NCBI GenBank assembly: GCA_027449965.1
Contig: DAIDKP010000026.1
Coordinates: 1-64,000, forward strand
From: Acidobacteriaceae bacterium
GTDB taxonomy: Bacteria; Acidobacteriota; Terriglobia; Terriglobales; Acidobacteriaceae
DNA length: 64,000 bases
Direction of reading: 5' to 3'
In this document: positions 11,866-20,404 of the stretch, in pieces
Layout of the letters: every line of letters starts with the position of its first letter
How positions within the stretch are numbered: position 1 is the first letter of the stretch
Notes under the pieces: model-generated
What the model saw: only the letters and a program-made list of their open reading frames with translations
Databases searched by the model: none
Told to the model about the DNA's origin: nothing
Made by a program: the position numbers and the translations under genes

Positions 11866-12786
11866 GTGGATCTCAGTCAGTTGGAAACCTTCCTAGCCGT
11901 CGCGGAAGAGCACAGCTTCTCCCGCGCCGCAATCCGCATGCGTCGCACACAGCCCGCCATCAGTCAGGTCATCCGTAAACTGGAAGAAGAAACCGGAGAG
12001 ATACTCTTTGATCGCTCCGCGCGCGATGGCGCACTCACCAGCGCTGGCGAACTGCTCCAGAGTTACGCACTTCGCCTGCTTGCGCTGCGACGTGAAGCCA
12101 ACAGCGCTCTGCGTGAGCTTCGTTCGCTTGAGCGTGGGCAGTTGACTCTTGCTGCCAATGAATACACCTGCCTCTATCTTCTTCCGCTGCTTGATGCCTT
12201 TCGCCGCCTTCATCCACACATCGATGTCACGGTGCAGCGCTCGCTTGCCAGTCGCATTCCAGAGGAACTTGCGCTGCGCACCTTTGAGATGGGAGTCGTC
12301 TCTTTCCGCCCCGATGCCAAGCGTTTTCGATCCATCGCCGTCTACTCTGACACGCTTGCTTTGGTCGTTCATCCGGGGCACCGTTTCGCCGGTCAATCCC
12401 GGGTTTCCATCGCCGATCTCGGTGAAGAGAGTTTTGTCGCACACAATGTCTCTTCTCCACTTCGTCGTCAGGTCATCGAAACCTTTGATCGTCATCGAAG
12501 ACCGTTGAATATTCATGTCGAGATGCCGACCATCGAAGCGATCAAGCGCTTCGTCGCCATGGGCAACGGAGTCGCACTGCTACCGCGCCTCACCGTGCAG
12601 CGCGAACTGGATACGGGGGAATTGATTGCCGTACCTGTCGATGAACTGCATGTCCGTCGTGTGCTTCGTCTCACCCATCGCAAAGAGGCAACGCTCTCTC
12701 ACGCTGCGATTGCCTTTCTTCGCATCGTCCGCGCACAGGCTCGGTCCCAGGGTGCTCCCTTTGCCTTTCAGGTTGAGCGTGGATAG
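11866..12786 (+). CDS. LysR-type transcriptional regulator, probable regulator of the leu-ilv operon
   Basis: Typical LysR protein of 306 residues: an N-terminal winged helix-turn-helix (residues 1-60, QLETFLAVAEEHSFSRAA and TQPAISQVIRKLEEE) and a C-terminal periplasmic-binding-like effector domain from about residue 90. The GTG start has AGGAGG four bases upstream. Divergent placement from leuA is the classical arrangement for a LysR regulator and its target, so branched-chain amino-acid control is the natural guess, with a pathway intermediate as likely effector; nothing in the sequence proves it. The stop codon falls inside a 15-bp tandem repeat. Confidence 0.85.
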   Translation: MDLSQLETFLAVAEEHSFSRAAIRMRRTQPAISQVIRKLEEETGEILFDRSARDGALTSAGELLQSYALRLLALRREANSALRELRSLERGQLTLAANEYTCLYLLPLLDAFRRLHPHIDVTVQRSLASRIPEELALRTFEMGVVSFRPDAKRFRSIAVYSDTLALVVHPGHRFAGQSRVSIADLGEESFVAHNVSSPLRRQVIETFDRHRRPLNIHVEMPTIEAIKRFVAMGNGVALLPRLTVQRELDTGELIAVPVDELHVRRVLRLTHRKEATLSHAAIAFLRIVRAQARSQGAPFAFQVERG

Positions 12787-12816
12787 TTTGAGCGTGGATA
12801 GGTTGAGCGTGGATAG
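12772..12816. repeat. Three tandem copies of a 15-bp unit
   Basis: The unit KTTGAGCGTGGATAG is repeated at 12772-12786, 12787-12801 and 12802-12816; the copies differ only in the first base. The first copy ends exactly with the TAG stop of the LysR gene, and the array ends two bases before the rsmE stop codon on the other strand. It probably arose by slippage duplication of the end of the LysR gene. Confidence 0.95.
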
Positions 12817-12817
12817 T

Positions 12818-13603
12818 TTATTTGGATGCGGAACTTTCATTCGAGAATTCGTCGCGCTCCTGCTGGCCCGTTTCCTGCAGCCGTGCGCTGATAATCGCGA
12901 TCCCCGCAATCACCGCAGTCTCTGCTCGCAGAATTCTCGCGCCCAGTGTTGCGGATATCCACCCACAGCTCGAGAAAAGCGCAACTTCATCTTCGGTCCA
13001 TCCGCCTTCCGGACCAACTGCGAGCGTGACTCCGCCTTCTGCCATCGGTCCTTCGGCGTCTGTCACACATCGCGCCAGCGTGTGCTCACTCTCCTGCTCC
13101 CACAGCAGAATTCGTCGGCCATCCTGAGTGGTCGATTGCTTCAGCGCCGCCGACAACGTAATCGGTGTGGCAATCTCCGGAACCCCGCTGCCGCGGCTTT
13201 GTTTGGCGGCTTCCAGCGCAATCCGACGCCAGCGCTCCACCCGTGTCGTGGCTGCCTGCGCCAGATGCTTCTCCGTTCGTCGTGATATGACCGGCACAAT
13301 CGCGGAGACTCCAAGCTCGGTTGCCTTTTCCACCGCCCACTCCATGCGATCAAACTTGAAGACCGCAAGCCACAATCGCAACGGCAGTGGCTCATCCCGT
13401 TCAATCTCGCGTTCCAGGCGAAAGCGCACCACGGTTTCTCCGACGTTTTCAATCACCGCTGCAAAGACGCTTTTGCCCGCCACCACATCGGCGCGCATTC
13501 CCGTCTCCGCGCGCAGCACGCGGATCAGGTGATTCGCCTGTTCGCCTTTCAGCGTTGCGAATCCATCGTCAAATTCGCTCGCGATCCATCGTCGTCGCGT
13601 CAT
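12818..13603 (-). CDS. rsmE: 16S rRNA (uracil(1498)-N3)-methyltransferase
   Basis: SPOUT-class enzyme that methylates U1498 in the decoding region of 16S rRNA using SAM. At 261 residues it has the family layout: a PUA-like N-terminal domain (MTRRRWIASEFDDG, then KGEQANHLIRVLRAE) and a C-terminal trefoil-knot domain with the SAM-binding phrase LAVGPEGGWTEDEV. ATG start with AGGAG upstream. It stands between the LysR gene, with which it converges, and sdaA, whose stop is 39 nt upstream. Confidence 0.94.
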   Translation of the reverse strand: MTRRRWIASEFDDGFATLKGEQANHLIRVLRAETGMRADVVAGKSVFAAVIENVGETVVRFRLEREIERDEPLPLRLWLAVFKFDRMEWAVEKATELGVSAIVPVISRRTEKHLAQAATTRVERWRRIALEAAKQSRGSGVPEIATPITLSAALKQSTTQDGRRILLWEQESEHTLARCVTDAEGPMAEGGVTLAVGPEGGWTEDEVALFSSCGWISATLGARILRAETAVIAGIAIISARLQETGQQERDEFSNESSASK

Positions 13604-13642
13604 TGTCTCCTGCCCATCGGTGACGGCGTTCGATACGTCGCC

Positions 13643-15040
13643 TCAGCACTCGATATTGCTCAGCGCCAGTCCGCCCAGCGAAGTTTCCTTATACCGCGAC
13701 TGCATATCCATCCCAGTCAGATACATCGTGCGAATCACCTGGTCGAGCGAAACCTTATGCTCCTCCGGCTCCTGCATCGCAATGCGCGCCGCATGAACAG
13801 CCTTTGCCGACGCCATCGCGTTGCGCTCGATGCAGGGAATCTGCACCAGACCGCCAATCGGATCACACGTCATGCCCAGGTTGTGTTCCATTGCAATCTC
13901 CGCCGCGTGCTCCACCTCGCCATTGGTCCCGTTTTGTGCCGCCACCAGGCCTGCTGCCGCCATCGAACACGCCACTCCGACCTCACCCTGGCAACCCACC
14001 TCCGCGCCCGAGATCGAAGCATTTTCCTTGTATAAAATCCCGATCGCAGCCGAGGTAAGGAAGAATCGCAGTAACCCTGCCTCATCGGCCCCTGGAACAA
14101 ACCGTAGGTAGTACTGCGCCACCGCGGGCACCACTCCCGCCGCTCCGTTTGTCGGAGCCGTCACCACCCGTCCGCCGGCTGCGTTCTCCTCGTTCACCGC
14201 CATCGCATACACCGTCAGCCAGTCCAACGCTGCCAGCGGATCGGGTGTCGATCCCTCATGCATCGCTTCCAGCTTCGCTGCCAGCCGATGCGCACGTCTC
14301 CTCACCTTCAACCCGCCCGGCAGGATTCCCTCCGTCACCATCCCGCGCTTCATGCAACTCTGCATCACGCTCCAGATATGCCGAATCCGCTGCTTGACCT
14401 GTGCCTCGGAGATTCCACTCAGTGCGCATTCATTGGCCAGCATCAACTCATGGATCCTCAGTCCGGCTTGTCGGGCATCTTCCAGCAATTCCACAGTGTT
14501 TGAAAAAGGGAAGGGAAGCGCCATCGCAGCCGCAGCCTTCTGCGTAGACGTCTCGCCATCTTCCATCAGAAAACCGCCGCCAATTGAAAACACAGTTTCC
14601 TGGTAAAGAGTCTCTCCGGCGCCGTTCCATGCGCGCAGCCGCATCCCGTTTGGATGTTGTGTCTTCGCCTCAGGTGGAATCAGCGTCTCACGTTGCCACA
14701 GCAGATCGCGTGCCTCAACAAAATCCATCTCTTGCTTGCCGTTCAGGCGCAAACATTGTGTCCGGCGAATCTCTTCCACCAGCCCATCGATCCGCTCTGG
14801 ATCGACAGTCGCAGGTTCCTCGCCGCTCAAACCAAGCAGAATTGCCCGATCCGTTGCGTGACCCATTCCGGTCAGTGCCAGCGATCCGTACAATTCCACC
14901 GTCACACGCGACACCTGCTCCAGCAGACCGGCATCCTGCAACTTCTGGACAAACCGGCAAGCCGCTCGCATCGGTCCCATCGTGTGAGAACTTGATGGGC
15001 CAACCCCGATCTTGTACAAATCGAAAACGCTCGTCTTCAC
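13643..15040 (-). CDS. sdaA: L-serine ammonia-lyase (iron-sulfur, single chain)
   Basis: Oxygen-sensitive [4Fe-4S] enzyme that deaminates L-serine to pyruvate and ammonia. The 465-residue chain has the N-terminal beta domain beginning VFDLYKIGVGPSSSHTMGP and the C-terminal alpha domain with the cluster-region motifs GAEVGCQGEVGVACSMAAAG and TCDPIGGLVQIPC. The start is GTG and overlaps the upstream cyclic-nucleotide-binding gene by four bases (GTGA), so the two are translationally coupled. Pyruvate made here could feed acetolactate synthase, but that link is only inferred from proximity. Confidence 0.95.
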   Translation of the reverse strand: MKTSVFDLYKIGVGPSSSHTMGPMRAACRFVQKLQDAGLLEQVSRVTVELYGSLALTGMGHATDRAILLGLSGEEPATVDPERIDGLVEEIRRTQCLRLNGKQEMDFVEARDLLWQRETLIPPEAKTQHPNGMRLRAWNGAGETLYQETVFSIGGGFLMEDGETSTQKAAAAMALPFPFSNTVELLEDARQAGLRIHELMLANECALSGISEAQVKQRIRHIWSVMQSCMKRGMVTEGILPGGLKVRRRAHRLAAKLEAMHEGSTPDPLAALDWLTVYAMAVNEENAAGGRVVTAPTNGAAGVVPAVAQYYLRFVPGADEAGLLRFFLTSAAIGILYKENASISGAEVGCQGEVGVACSMAAAGLVAAQNGTNGEVEHAAEIAMEHNLGMTCDPIGGLVQIPCIERNAMASAKAVHAARIAMQEPEEHKVSLDQVIRTMYLTGMDMQSRYKETSLGGLALSNIEC

Positions 15041-15534
15041 GACCCGATTCTATCGGAGTTGCCGCTCGTTGAGCCTCGCTTGTTCTTCGGTGCGGATTTT
15101 TTCTTCAAAAGCTTTTCGTCTTCCACATCATGCAGAATTCGTCGTGCCGCCTGTACCTCCGACGCCAGGATTCGCAGCGCATGGAAGTTCATCTCAGGAT
15201 TTGCTCTCAGCATCGCCTGAAACGCCTCGCGCGGGATGATCTGAAACTGAGATCCAGCCACAGCGCGGGCCGTCAGGGAATAGGGTGTATTGCTGATCAC
15301 ACCGGGCAAGCCAAAGATCGAGTCTCGCTGATTCTCGCGCGCAAACACCCGCTCCCGGCCAGCCGCTTGAGCCGTCAACGTCACCTGTCCCTCTTTCAGC
15401 AGATATAGCGCTTCCGGCTTTTGCCCTTGAAAAAATAGTGTCTCGTCGCCGCTGCAGCGATGCGGATGTCCATATTGCTGCAAGGCTGCCGCCAAATCCG
15501 CGTCGGCAACAAATGTTGGAGTATTTTCCTTCAT
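15037..15534 (-). CDS. Stand-alone cyclic-nucleotide-binding-domain protein
   Basis: A 165-residue protein made almost only of a Crp/Fnr-type cNMP-binding beta-roll (residues about 15-125: DETLFFQGQKPEALYLLKEG, then a phosphate-cassette-like turn near SIFGLPG). After it comes a helix and a lysine-rich tail (KLLKKKSAPKNKR); no winged-helix DNA-binding domain is present. ATG 15534 is chosen at the family-like N-terminus; AAGG lies upstream. Translational coupling to sdaA suggests a role in sensing or regulating that enzyme, perhaps as a redox or ligand sensor. The canonical arginine of cAMP binders is not evident, so the ligand is unknown. Confidence 0.75.
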   Translation of the reverse strand: MKENTPTFVADADLAAALQQYGHPHRCSGDETLFFQGQKPEALYLLKEGQVTLTAQAAGRERVFARENQRDSIFGLPGVISNTPYSLTARAVAGSQFQIIPREAFQAMLRANPEMNFHALRILASEVQAARRILHDVEDEKLLKKKSAPKNKRGSTSGNSDRIGS

Positions 15535-15689
15535 GCGCCTTTTGCCTTCATCTCGTTCCCTTGCCGCCAGATTCCTTTGTCGCGGATTTCTGGCAGTGCA
15601 AGCATCCAATTTGAATGCAAGAGTCGCACTCTTGAGTGCGATCAAGTTGTGACAGGCATCACGAAATCCTGTGTTCTCTCAGGAAACGA

Positions 15690-15727
15690 AAGCGGCTGCG
15701 CAGCCTTCTTCAGGCGCACAGCCGCTT
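15690..15727 (-). terminator. Hairpin downstream of the zinc-ribbon gene
   Basis: Inverted repeat AAGCGGCTG (15690-15698) and CAGCCGCTT (15719-15727), with a further CCT/AGG pairing inside the loop. On the minus strand the stem is followed by TCGTTTCCT. It lies 42 nt after the stop of the zinc-ribbon gene, so it probably ends that transcript. Confidence 0.6.
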
Positions 15728-15768
15728 CTATCCGAACCAAGATGGTTTGGCTTGACTGCCTTTACCGT

Positions 15769-16095
15769 TTAGTAGCGGTTTCCGCGTCCAGACTGAGACT
15801 TCTGCGCCTGGAAACAATCGCGGCAGTACACCGGGCGATCGCCCCGCGGCTCAAACGGAACGGTTGTCTGCTGTCCACAGCCAGAGCAGATCACTGAAGT
15901 GCCGTTCATCGACCGGCCACCGCCCGAATAGCCGCCACCACCACCGCCCTGCTGATCGGCCTTCTTGGCCTGTCGGCAGGATTTGCAGCGTTTGGGGGCG
16001 GAGTAGCCGCGCTCCTGGTAAAAGCTCTGGTCCGCAGCCGTAAATGTAAATTCCCGTCCGCAATCGCTACACGTTAGTTGAATATCGCCGGCCAT
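15769..16095 (-). CDS. Double zinc-ribbon protein (four CxxC motifs)
   Basis: A 108-residue protein with two zinc ribbons: CSDC...CKSC (residues about 9-45) and CSGC...CRDC (about 70-95), joined by a glycine-rich linker. The first ribbon contains the phrase EFTFTAADQSFYQERGY, which is shared by a widespread family of small CxxC-x-CxxC proteins of unknown function. ATG 16095 follows GAGGAA and starts right at the domain; the longer open frame upstream has no support. Candidate roles are nucleic-acid or metal binding. No operon partner is evident; a terminator-like hairpin follows. Confidence 0.8.
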   Translation of the reverse strand: MAGDIQLTCSDCGREFTFTAADQSFYQERGYSAPKRCKSCRQAKKADQQGGGGGGYSGGGRSMNGTSVICSGCGQQTTVPFEPRGDRPVYCRDCFQAQKSQSGRGNRY

Positions 16096-16267
16096 TTCGA
16101 TTGTTTCCTCGTTTCGTTCCTTAAATCCCGCGTTATACACAGGTTTATCCAGTCTACCCGCATTCTTGCTTCCCAGCGATGAATTCTCTCCGGAAATTCT
16201 CACAATTTACGCTTTCGGGTGCGACTCCGCTTCCCTACCAGCCGAATTTGCTGCTCTCGCTGCCTTC

Positions 16268-17887
16268 CTATTCCAGCGATTCTCGTGTACGTCGTCCATT
16301 CACCATCCGCTCCATTCCCAGCGGATTGCTCGATTGCAGTTCTTTCGGGAGCCATTCATCCGGCACATCCTGAAAGCAAACGGGGCGCGCAAACCGCAGG
16401 ATCGACGCAGCTCCCACAGAGGTGAAGCGACTATCCGAAGTCGCCGGAAATGGTCCGCCATGCACCATCGCGTGGCAGACTTCCACCCCGGTCGGATAGC
16501 TGTTCCATACCACCCGACCCACGCGGTGCACCAGCACTGCAAGCAGCCTTGCCACAAACTCCCGGTCTGCTTCTTCAGCATGCATCGTTGCCGTCAGATG
16601 CCCTCGCAATCCTTGCGCCACCGGCGCCAGATCCTCCGCAGCGGCATACTCAACCACCAGCATCGTCGGGCCAAAAATCTCCTCTTCCAGCTCCGGCGTT
16701 GACAAGTAATGCTCCAGGGTAGTCTTCATCAGCGTGGGCGCGCCTGCCGCCACCTCGCTCTCGACCGTCCGCGCAGCTTCGGCAACAGTCTCCACGCCAT
16801 GCGCGCCATGTTTCCGTGCAGCCACGCCCTGGCGATATCGCGCCGCAATCCCCGCCGTCAGCATCCCCATCGAAGCCATGCCGCCAACCGTTGCACGCAA
16901 CGTCTCCCAGAAACCATCGGGCATCGATTTCGGTACGAATACCACTCCTGGTTTGGTGCAGAACTGACCCGATCCCAGTGTGAACGAAGCCGCCAGACCG
17001 CCTGCAATAGCCGCAGCCCTTGCCTGCATCGCCCCCGGCAACACAAACACAGGGTTGCTGCTGCCCATCTCTGCAAAGCAGGGAATCGGCTCGGGCCGCG
17101 ACGCCGCAAGTTTCATCAGCGCCTGCCCTCCTGCCGTCGATCCGGTAAACGCCACTGCCTGCACCAACGGATGCTGCACCAGCGCCGTGCCCACATCCAC
17201 TCCAGAGTCAAACAACAGCGCAAATGTGCCCTCAGGCCATCCCAGTTCGCTCGCCGCTTCGCAGATTGCGCGACCCACCAGCTCGCTGGTCCCGGGATGT
17301 GCCGGGTGGGCCTTCACGATCACCGGGCAACCCGCCGCCAGCGCTGCCGCTGTATCTCCACCCGCAACTGAAAATGCAAGCGGAAAATTGCTCGCTCCGA
17401 AAACCACCACCGGCCCCAGAGGACGCAGCATCGACCGCACCGCTGGCCGCGGCATCGGCGTACGTTCCGGCTGCGCCGTATCGATCCGCGCATCCACCCA
17501 GGAGCCTTCAGCGGCTACGTCGGCAAACAGCTGCAGTTGTCCCACTGTCCGCGCCATCTCGCCGTTCAGTCGCGCCAGCGGCAGCCCGGTTTCCAGATGC
17601 GCACGCTGCACAATCGCCTCCTGCGCACTCAACAGCTTTTCTGCGATCTTCCGCAACAGTTCTGCCCGCATCTTCCCGCTGGAGGCTGCCATCGTCCAGG
17701 CTGCTTCGCTGGCTTGCGTTGTCGTCTCGGCCACCTCGACCCCGCTTGCACAACCATATTTCGGCTCCAGCTTCTCGCCCGTCATCGGATTCACAGCCCA
17801 AAATCCACTCTCACCGCCGCGCTGAATGTTCGTTGCCGGCTTGCCCATTCCCACCACCGCTGCTCCGGTCATCCTCATCCCGCTCAT
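16268..17887 (-). CDS. NAD(P)-dependent aldehyde dehydrogenase, 2-oxoglutarate-semialdehyde (2,5-dioxovalerate) type
   Basis: A 539-residue aldehyde dehydrogenase superfamily member. Visible are the nucleotide-binding region GASNFPLAFS, the general base in FAEMGSSNP and the catalytic cysteine in GSGQFCTKPG, plus the late EEEIFGPTMLVVEY motif. The overall phrasing resembles the alpha-ketoglutarate semialdehyde dehydrogenases that finish uronate, hydroxyproline or glucarate oxidation. ATG 17887 follows GGGAGAG; the 64-codon upstream extension has no family counterpart. No pathway partners are adjacent, so the natural substrate is an inference from resemblance. Confidence 0.82.
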   Translation of the reverse strand: MSGMRMTGAAVVGMGKPATNIQRGGESGFWAVNPMTGEKLEPKYGCASGVEVAETTTQASEAAWTMAASSGKMRAELLRKIAEKLLSAQEAIVQRAHLETGLPLARLNGEMARTVGQLQLFADVAAEGSWVDARIDTAQPERTPMPRPAVRSMLRPLGPVVVFGASNFPLAFSVAGGDTAAALAAGCPVIVKAHPAHPGTSELVGRAICEAASELGWPEGTFALLFDSGVDVGTALVQHPLVQAVAFTGSTAGGQALMKLAASRPEPIPCFAEMGSSNPVFVLPGAMQARAAAIAGGLAASFTLGSGQFCTKPGVVFVPKSMPDGFWETLRATVGGMASMGMLTAGIAARYRQGVAARKHGAHGVETVAEAARTVESEVAAGAPTLMKTTLEHYLSTPELEEEIFGPTMLVVEYAAAEDLAPVAQGLRGHLTATMHAEEADREFVARLLAVLVHRVGRVVWNSYPTGVEVCHAMVHGGPFPATSDSRFTSVGAASILRFARPVCFQDVPDEWLPKELQSSNPLGMERMVNGRRTRESLE

Positions 17888-18184
17888 CGAACTCTCCCTC
17901 GGCGCCCATCTGCGCGCTGTTGCGCTTGTTTTTCCGTTCGTGCTCCAGAATAGCGGAAAGACGCCCATCGCTATCCTTCGCTCCCCTCCGCCGTCCAAAT
18001 CATCAACATCGCAGCCCGTCGGGTTGATATGCTTGCAGCAGAGATTCTTTTCCAGTGGATTCCCGGCTGGCTCGTCCACCAGTCATCCGGGCCATTTACA
18101 ATTCAGAAAGCGGCGTGATCCACCGGCGCCATTCATAGACTCGCCCCTGATACTCAGGCAGGCGGTCAAGAGGTTCAGGAACGA
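17888..18184. other. Divergent intergenic region without a recognised gene
   Basis: About 297 nt between the aldehyde dehydrogenase (minus) and the outer-membrane protein (plus). No open frame with a credible Shine-Dalgarno, no strong inverted repeat and no consensus promoter was recognised. It must hold promoters for both flanking genes. Confidence 0.5.
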
Positions 18185-18784
18185 ATGAAGAAAATCGCCC
18201 TTTTTGCCCTCCTGCTCACCATCGGCACGGTTGTGGCCCACGCCCAGGAGAGCCGGCAGGATTTCAGCATCAGCGCATCGGGACTCATCGAGCCGTACGT
18301 GACCAGCACTACCGACGTCAAGGTCAGCGCCAAACGCGGCATCGGCGCGCTCTTCAGCTACCGCTTCATGCTCACTCCCCGCGGTGCCGTCGAGGCCAAC
18401 TACCAGTACGTGCAAAACAACATCCACTACGTCGCTCCGTCCTACAACTACGTCGTCAATACGCAGTTGCAGGAGGGCAGCGTAGCCTATGTCTACAACC
18501 GTACCTACCACCGGTTCAATCCGTTTGTTGAGGCTGGCGGAGCCGCGTTGATCTTCTACAACGTTCGCAACCTGCAAACCACCTCGCTCGATGTCAAATC
18601 GCAGACGGTCATAGCCTTCCTGTACGGCGGTGGACTCGCCTACGAACTCAGCCCCAGCTTTGACATTCGCGCCGAATATCGTGCCTTTGTCTCCAAGGTG
18701 CCCAACTTTGGTGATCCGGCTCTCACCACCAATCAGTACTACAACATTTACAACCCCACCATTGGCATCGCCTACCACTTCTAG
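18185..18784 (+). CDS. Outer-membrane beta-barrel protein (porin-like, unknown function)
   Basis: A 199-residue protein with a clear signal peptide (MKKIALFALLLTIGTVVAHA, cleavage after AHA). The rest alternates aromatic and polar residues in short strands and ends in a phenylalanine (GIAYHF), the classic C-terminal signal for outer-membrane barrel assembly. The size fits an 8-stranded OmpA/OmpW-like barrel. The ATG lies 4-8 nt after AGGA. It is followed by a strong terminator, so it is monocistronic. Confidence 0.8.
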   Translation: MKKIALFALLLTIGTVVAHAQESRQDFSISASGLIEPYVTSTTDVKVSAKRGIGALFSYRFMLTPRGAVEANYQYVQNNIHYVAPSYNYVVNTQLQEGSVAYVYNRTYHRFNPFVEAGGAALIFYNVRNLQTTSLDVKSQTVIAFLYGGGLAYELSPSFDIRAEYRAFVSKVPNFGDPALTTNQYYNIYNPTIGIAYHF

Positions 18785-18805
18785 TCCGATTCGATATCAG
18801 ACCTC

Positions 18806-18839
18806 AACAGCCCTCGATTCGTCGAGGGCTGTTTCATTT
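18806..18839 (+). terminator. Rho-independent terminator after the beta-barrel gene
   Basis: A perfect 12-bp stem (AACAGCCCTCGA at 18806-18817, complement at 18822-18833) with a UUCG tetraloop, followed by TCATTT. It lies 22 nt after the stop codon; the minus-strand SRPBCC gene ends at its edge, so it may act in both directions. Confidence 0.88.
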
Positions 18840-19432
18840 CACGCCGACGAGTGTCGTCTCCGCGACTGCTCCTGCACCACCGGCAAAATCTGCATCAACC
18901 TCCGCTGACGATAGGCAAAGGTCTCCCGCATCTGCCTGCCCACCATCCATGCATCCATCCACCTGCCCAGTACACCCAGGGGCAGCGCATACTCCACCGC
19001 ATCCGTCACGCGCGTTCCCGGCTGCCCATCCTGAGTCTCTGACCTCATCGTGTGACGATGCTTCCAGTGCGCAAACGGACCATACGCCTGCACATCTTCA
19101 AAATATTCAAACCACACAAACTCCGTAATCACTGCCAGCCACTTCAGCCGCAGTGGAATCCCCACCACAGGACGAAAGCTGATCATCATCTCGGATCCAG
19201 CGCCAGCCGCCGTGCTTTGAAATCGCAACGCTGGATCGGAGCGCAACGGTCGCTCCGGTGGCGGCTGAATCCGCGAGCTTTCAATCCTTGCTCGCTGCCA
19301 CGATGGCATCAGGTGCGGCAGGTTGCTCGGATTTGCAAAAAAAGCAAACACCATCTCCACCGGATATGGAACCCACTGGTTCATTTCCAGTCTTTGCGGT
19401 TCAAGTCGCTGCGATTCCAGCCTTCGCGTCAT
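18839..19432 (-). CDS. SRPBCC-fold (START/coenzyme Q-binding-like) protein
   Basis: A 197-residue cytoplasmic protein that looks like the SRPBCC ligand-binding family: the phrase WVPYPVEMVFAFFANPSNLP is the typical first strand and helix, and WFEYFEDVQAYGPFAHWKHR matches later strands. The N-terminus has an odd short duplication (RLESQRLEPQRLE). ATG 19432 follows AGGAAGGA, which supports a start just before this duplication. Family members bind lipids or polyketides, or act as cyclase-like proteins; no ligand can be named here. Confidence 0.72.
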   Translation of the reverse strand: MTRRLESQRLEPQRLEMNQWVPYPVEMVFAFFANPSNLPHLMPSWQRARIESSRIQPPPERPLRSDPALRFQSTAAGAGSEMMISFRPVVGIPLRLKWLAVITEFVWFEYFEDVQAYGPFAHWKHRHTMRSETQDGQPGTRVTDAVEYALPLGVLGRWMDAWMVGRQMRETFAYRQRRLMQILPVVQEQSRRRHSSA

Positions 19433-19582
19433 CGTTGCTTCCTTCCTGTGCTTCAGACTACCGCTTTCGTCCGACGCATTGCCCCAACCCCCGCAGCTCT
19501 TGCCCGCCTCACTTTCCATCCCAGCAAAAAAGAGCAGGCCTCCTTGCGGAGATCTGCTCTTGGTGTGGGTTCCATGCCGACC

Positions 19583-20155
19583 TTACTGCGGTAACAGCAC
19601 GGCGTTGATCACGTGAATCACCCCGTTCGACTGGTAGACATTCGGAATCGTTACCGTCGCCATGCCGCCCTTTTCATCGGTCAGCATAATCTTGCCGTCG
19701 GCCATCGTTGCCGTCAATGTTCCGCCGGAGACAGTCTTCAGCATTGCCTTGCCGTGACCCGCTTTGATCTTCTTCATCAGGTCTTTGCTGCTGAGTCGGC
19801 CCGCTACCACATGATAGGTCAGAATCTTCACCAGCATCGCCTTGTTCTCCGGCTTCAGCAGCGTCGCCACCGTCCCCGCTGGCAGCTTGTCAAACGCTTC
19901 ATTCGTCGGCGCAAACACCGTGAAAGGTCCTGCGCTTTCCAGGGTATCCACCAGCCCCGCAGCCTTTACTGCCGCCACCAGAGTCGTGTGGTCCTTTGAA
20001 TTCACTGCGTTCTGCACAATGTTTTTCGTGGGAAACATCGGCGCTCCGCCCACATTCGGATCCTTCTTCTGTACCTGGGCAGCCACTGCCGAAATCGCCA
20101 GCGCAAAGCTCAGAACTGTACTTACAAACATCTCATTCTTGCGAAACATGTTCAT
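19583..20155 (-). CDS. Secreted fasciclin-domain protein
   Basis: A 190-residue exported protein: signal peptide MNMFRKNEMFVSTVLSFALA with cleavage near AVA-AQ, then a single FAS1 domain. The two FAS1 signature boxes are present: FTVFAPTNEAFDKLP and, near the end, SNGVIHVINAVLLP. The central YHVV motif is also intact. Such proteins mediate adhesion or act at the cell envelope. ATG 20155 follows GGAGG; an upstream open frame would bury the signal peptide and is rejected. Confidence 0.9.
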   Translation of the reverse strand: MNMFRKNEMFVSTVLSFALAISAVAAQVQKKDPNVGGAPMFPTKNIVQNAVNSKDHTTLVAAVKAAGLVDTLESAGPFTVFAPTNEAFDKLPAGTVATLLKPENKAMLVKILTYHVVAGRLSSKDLMKKIKAGHGKAMLKTVSGGTLTATMADGKIMLTDEKGGMATVTIPNVYQSNGVIHVINAVLLPQ

Positions 20156-20404
20156 CGTCCTCCAGGGAAATTGAACTTCACTCAAGGAACGCGCCAGCTT
20201 TGCGATTGGATGGGCCAGCTTCGGAACTTTCCGCACTTTGCACAACGCGTAGTCGATCCGGCTGGTTATCATTCGCTCCGGCCCACCTCGGTGCAGTAAC
20301 TTGATATCAGGCATCTCCCACCGCGCTGCTCACGGTTGTGTTCGGTCGCCACCAGTACGCAATCCAACTGAACGCGTCTTTCTTCCCCCCAGGAGCCATC
20401 GTTC

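Noticed and set aside
12772-12816. CRISPR-like array
   Set aside because: The units are contiguous with no spacers, only three copies and 15 bp long. No cas genes or other CRISPR-like arrays were seen in the window.
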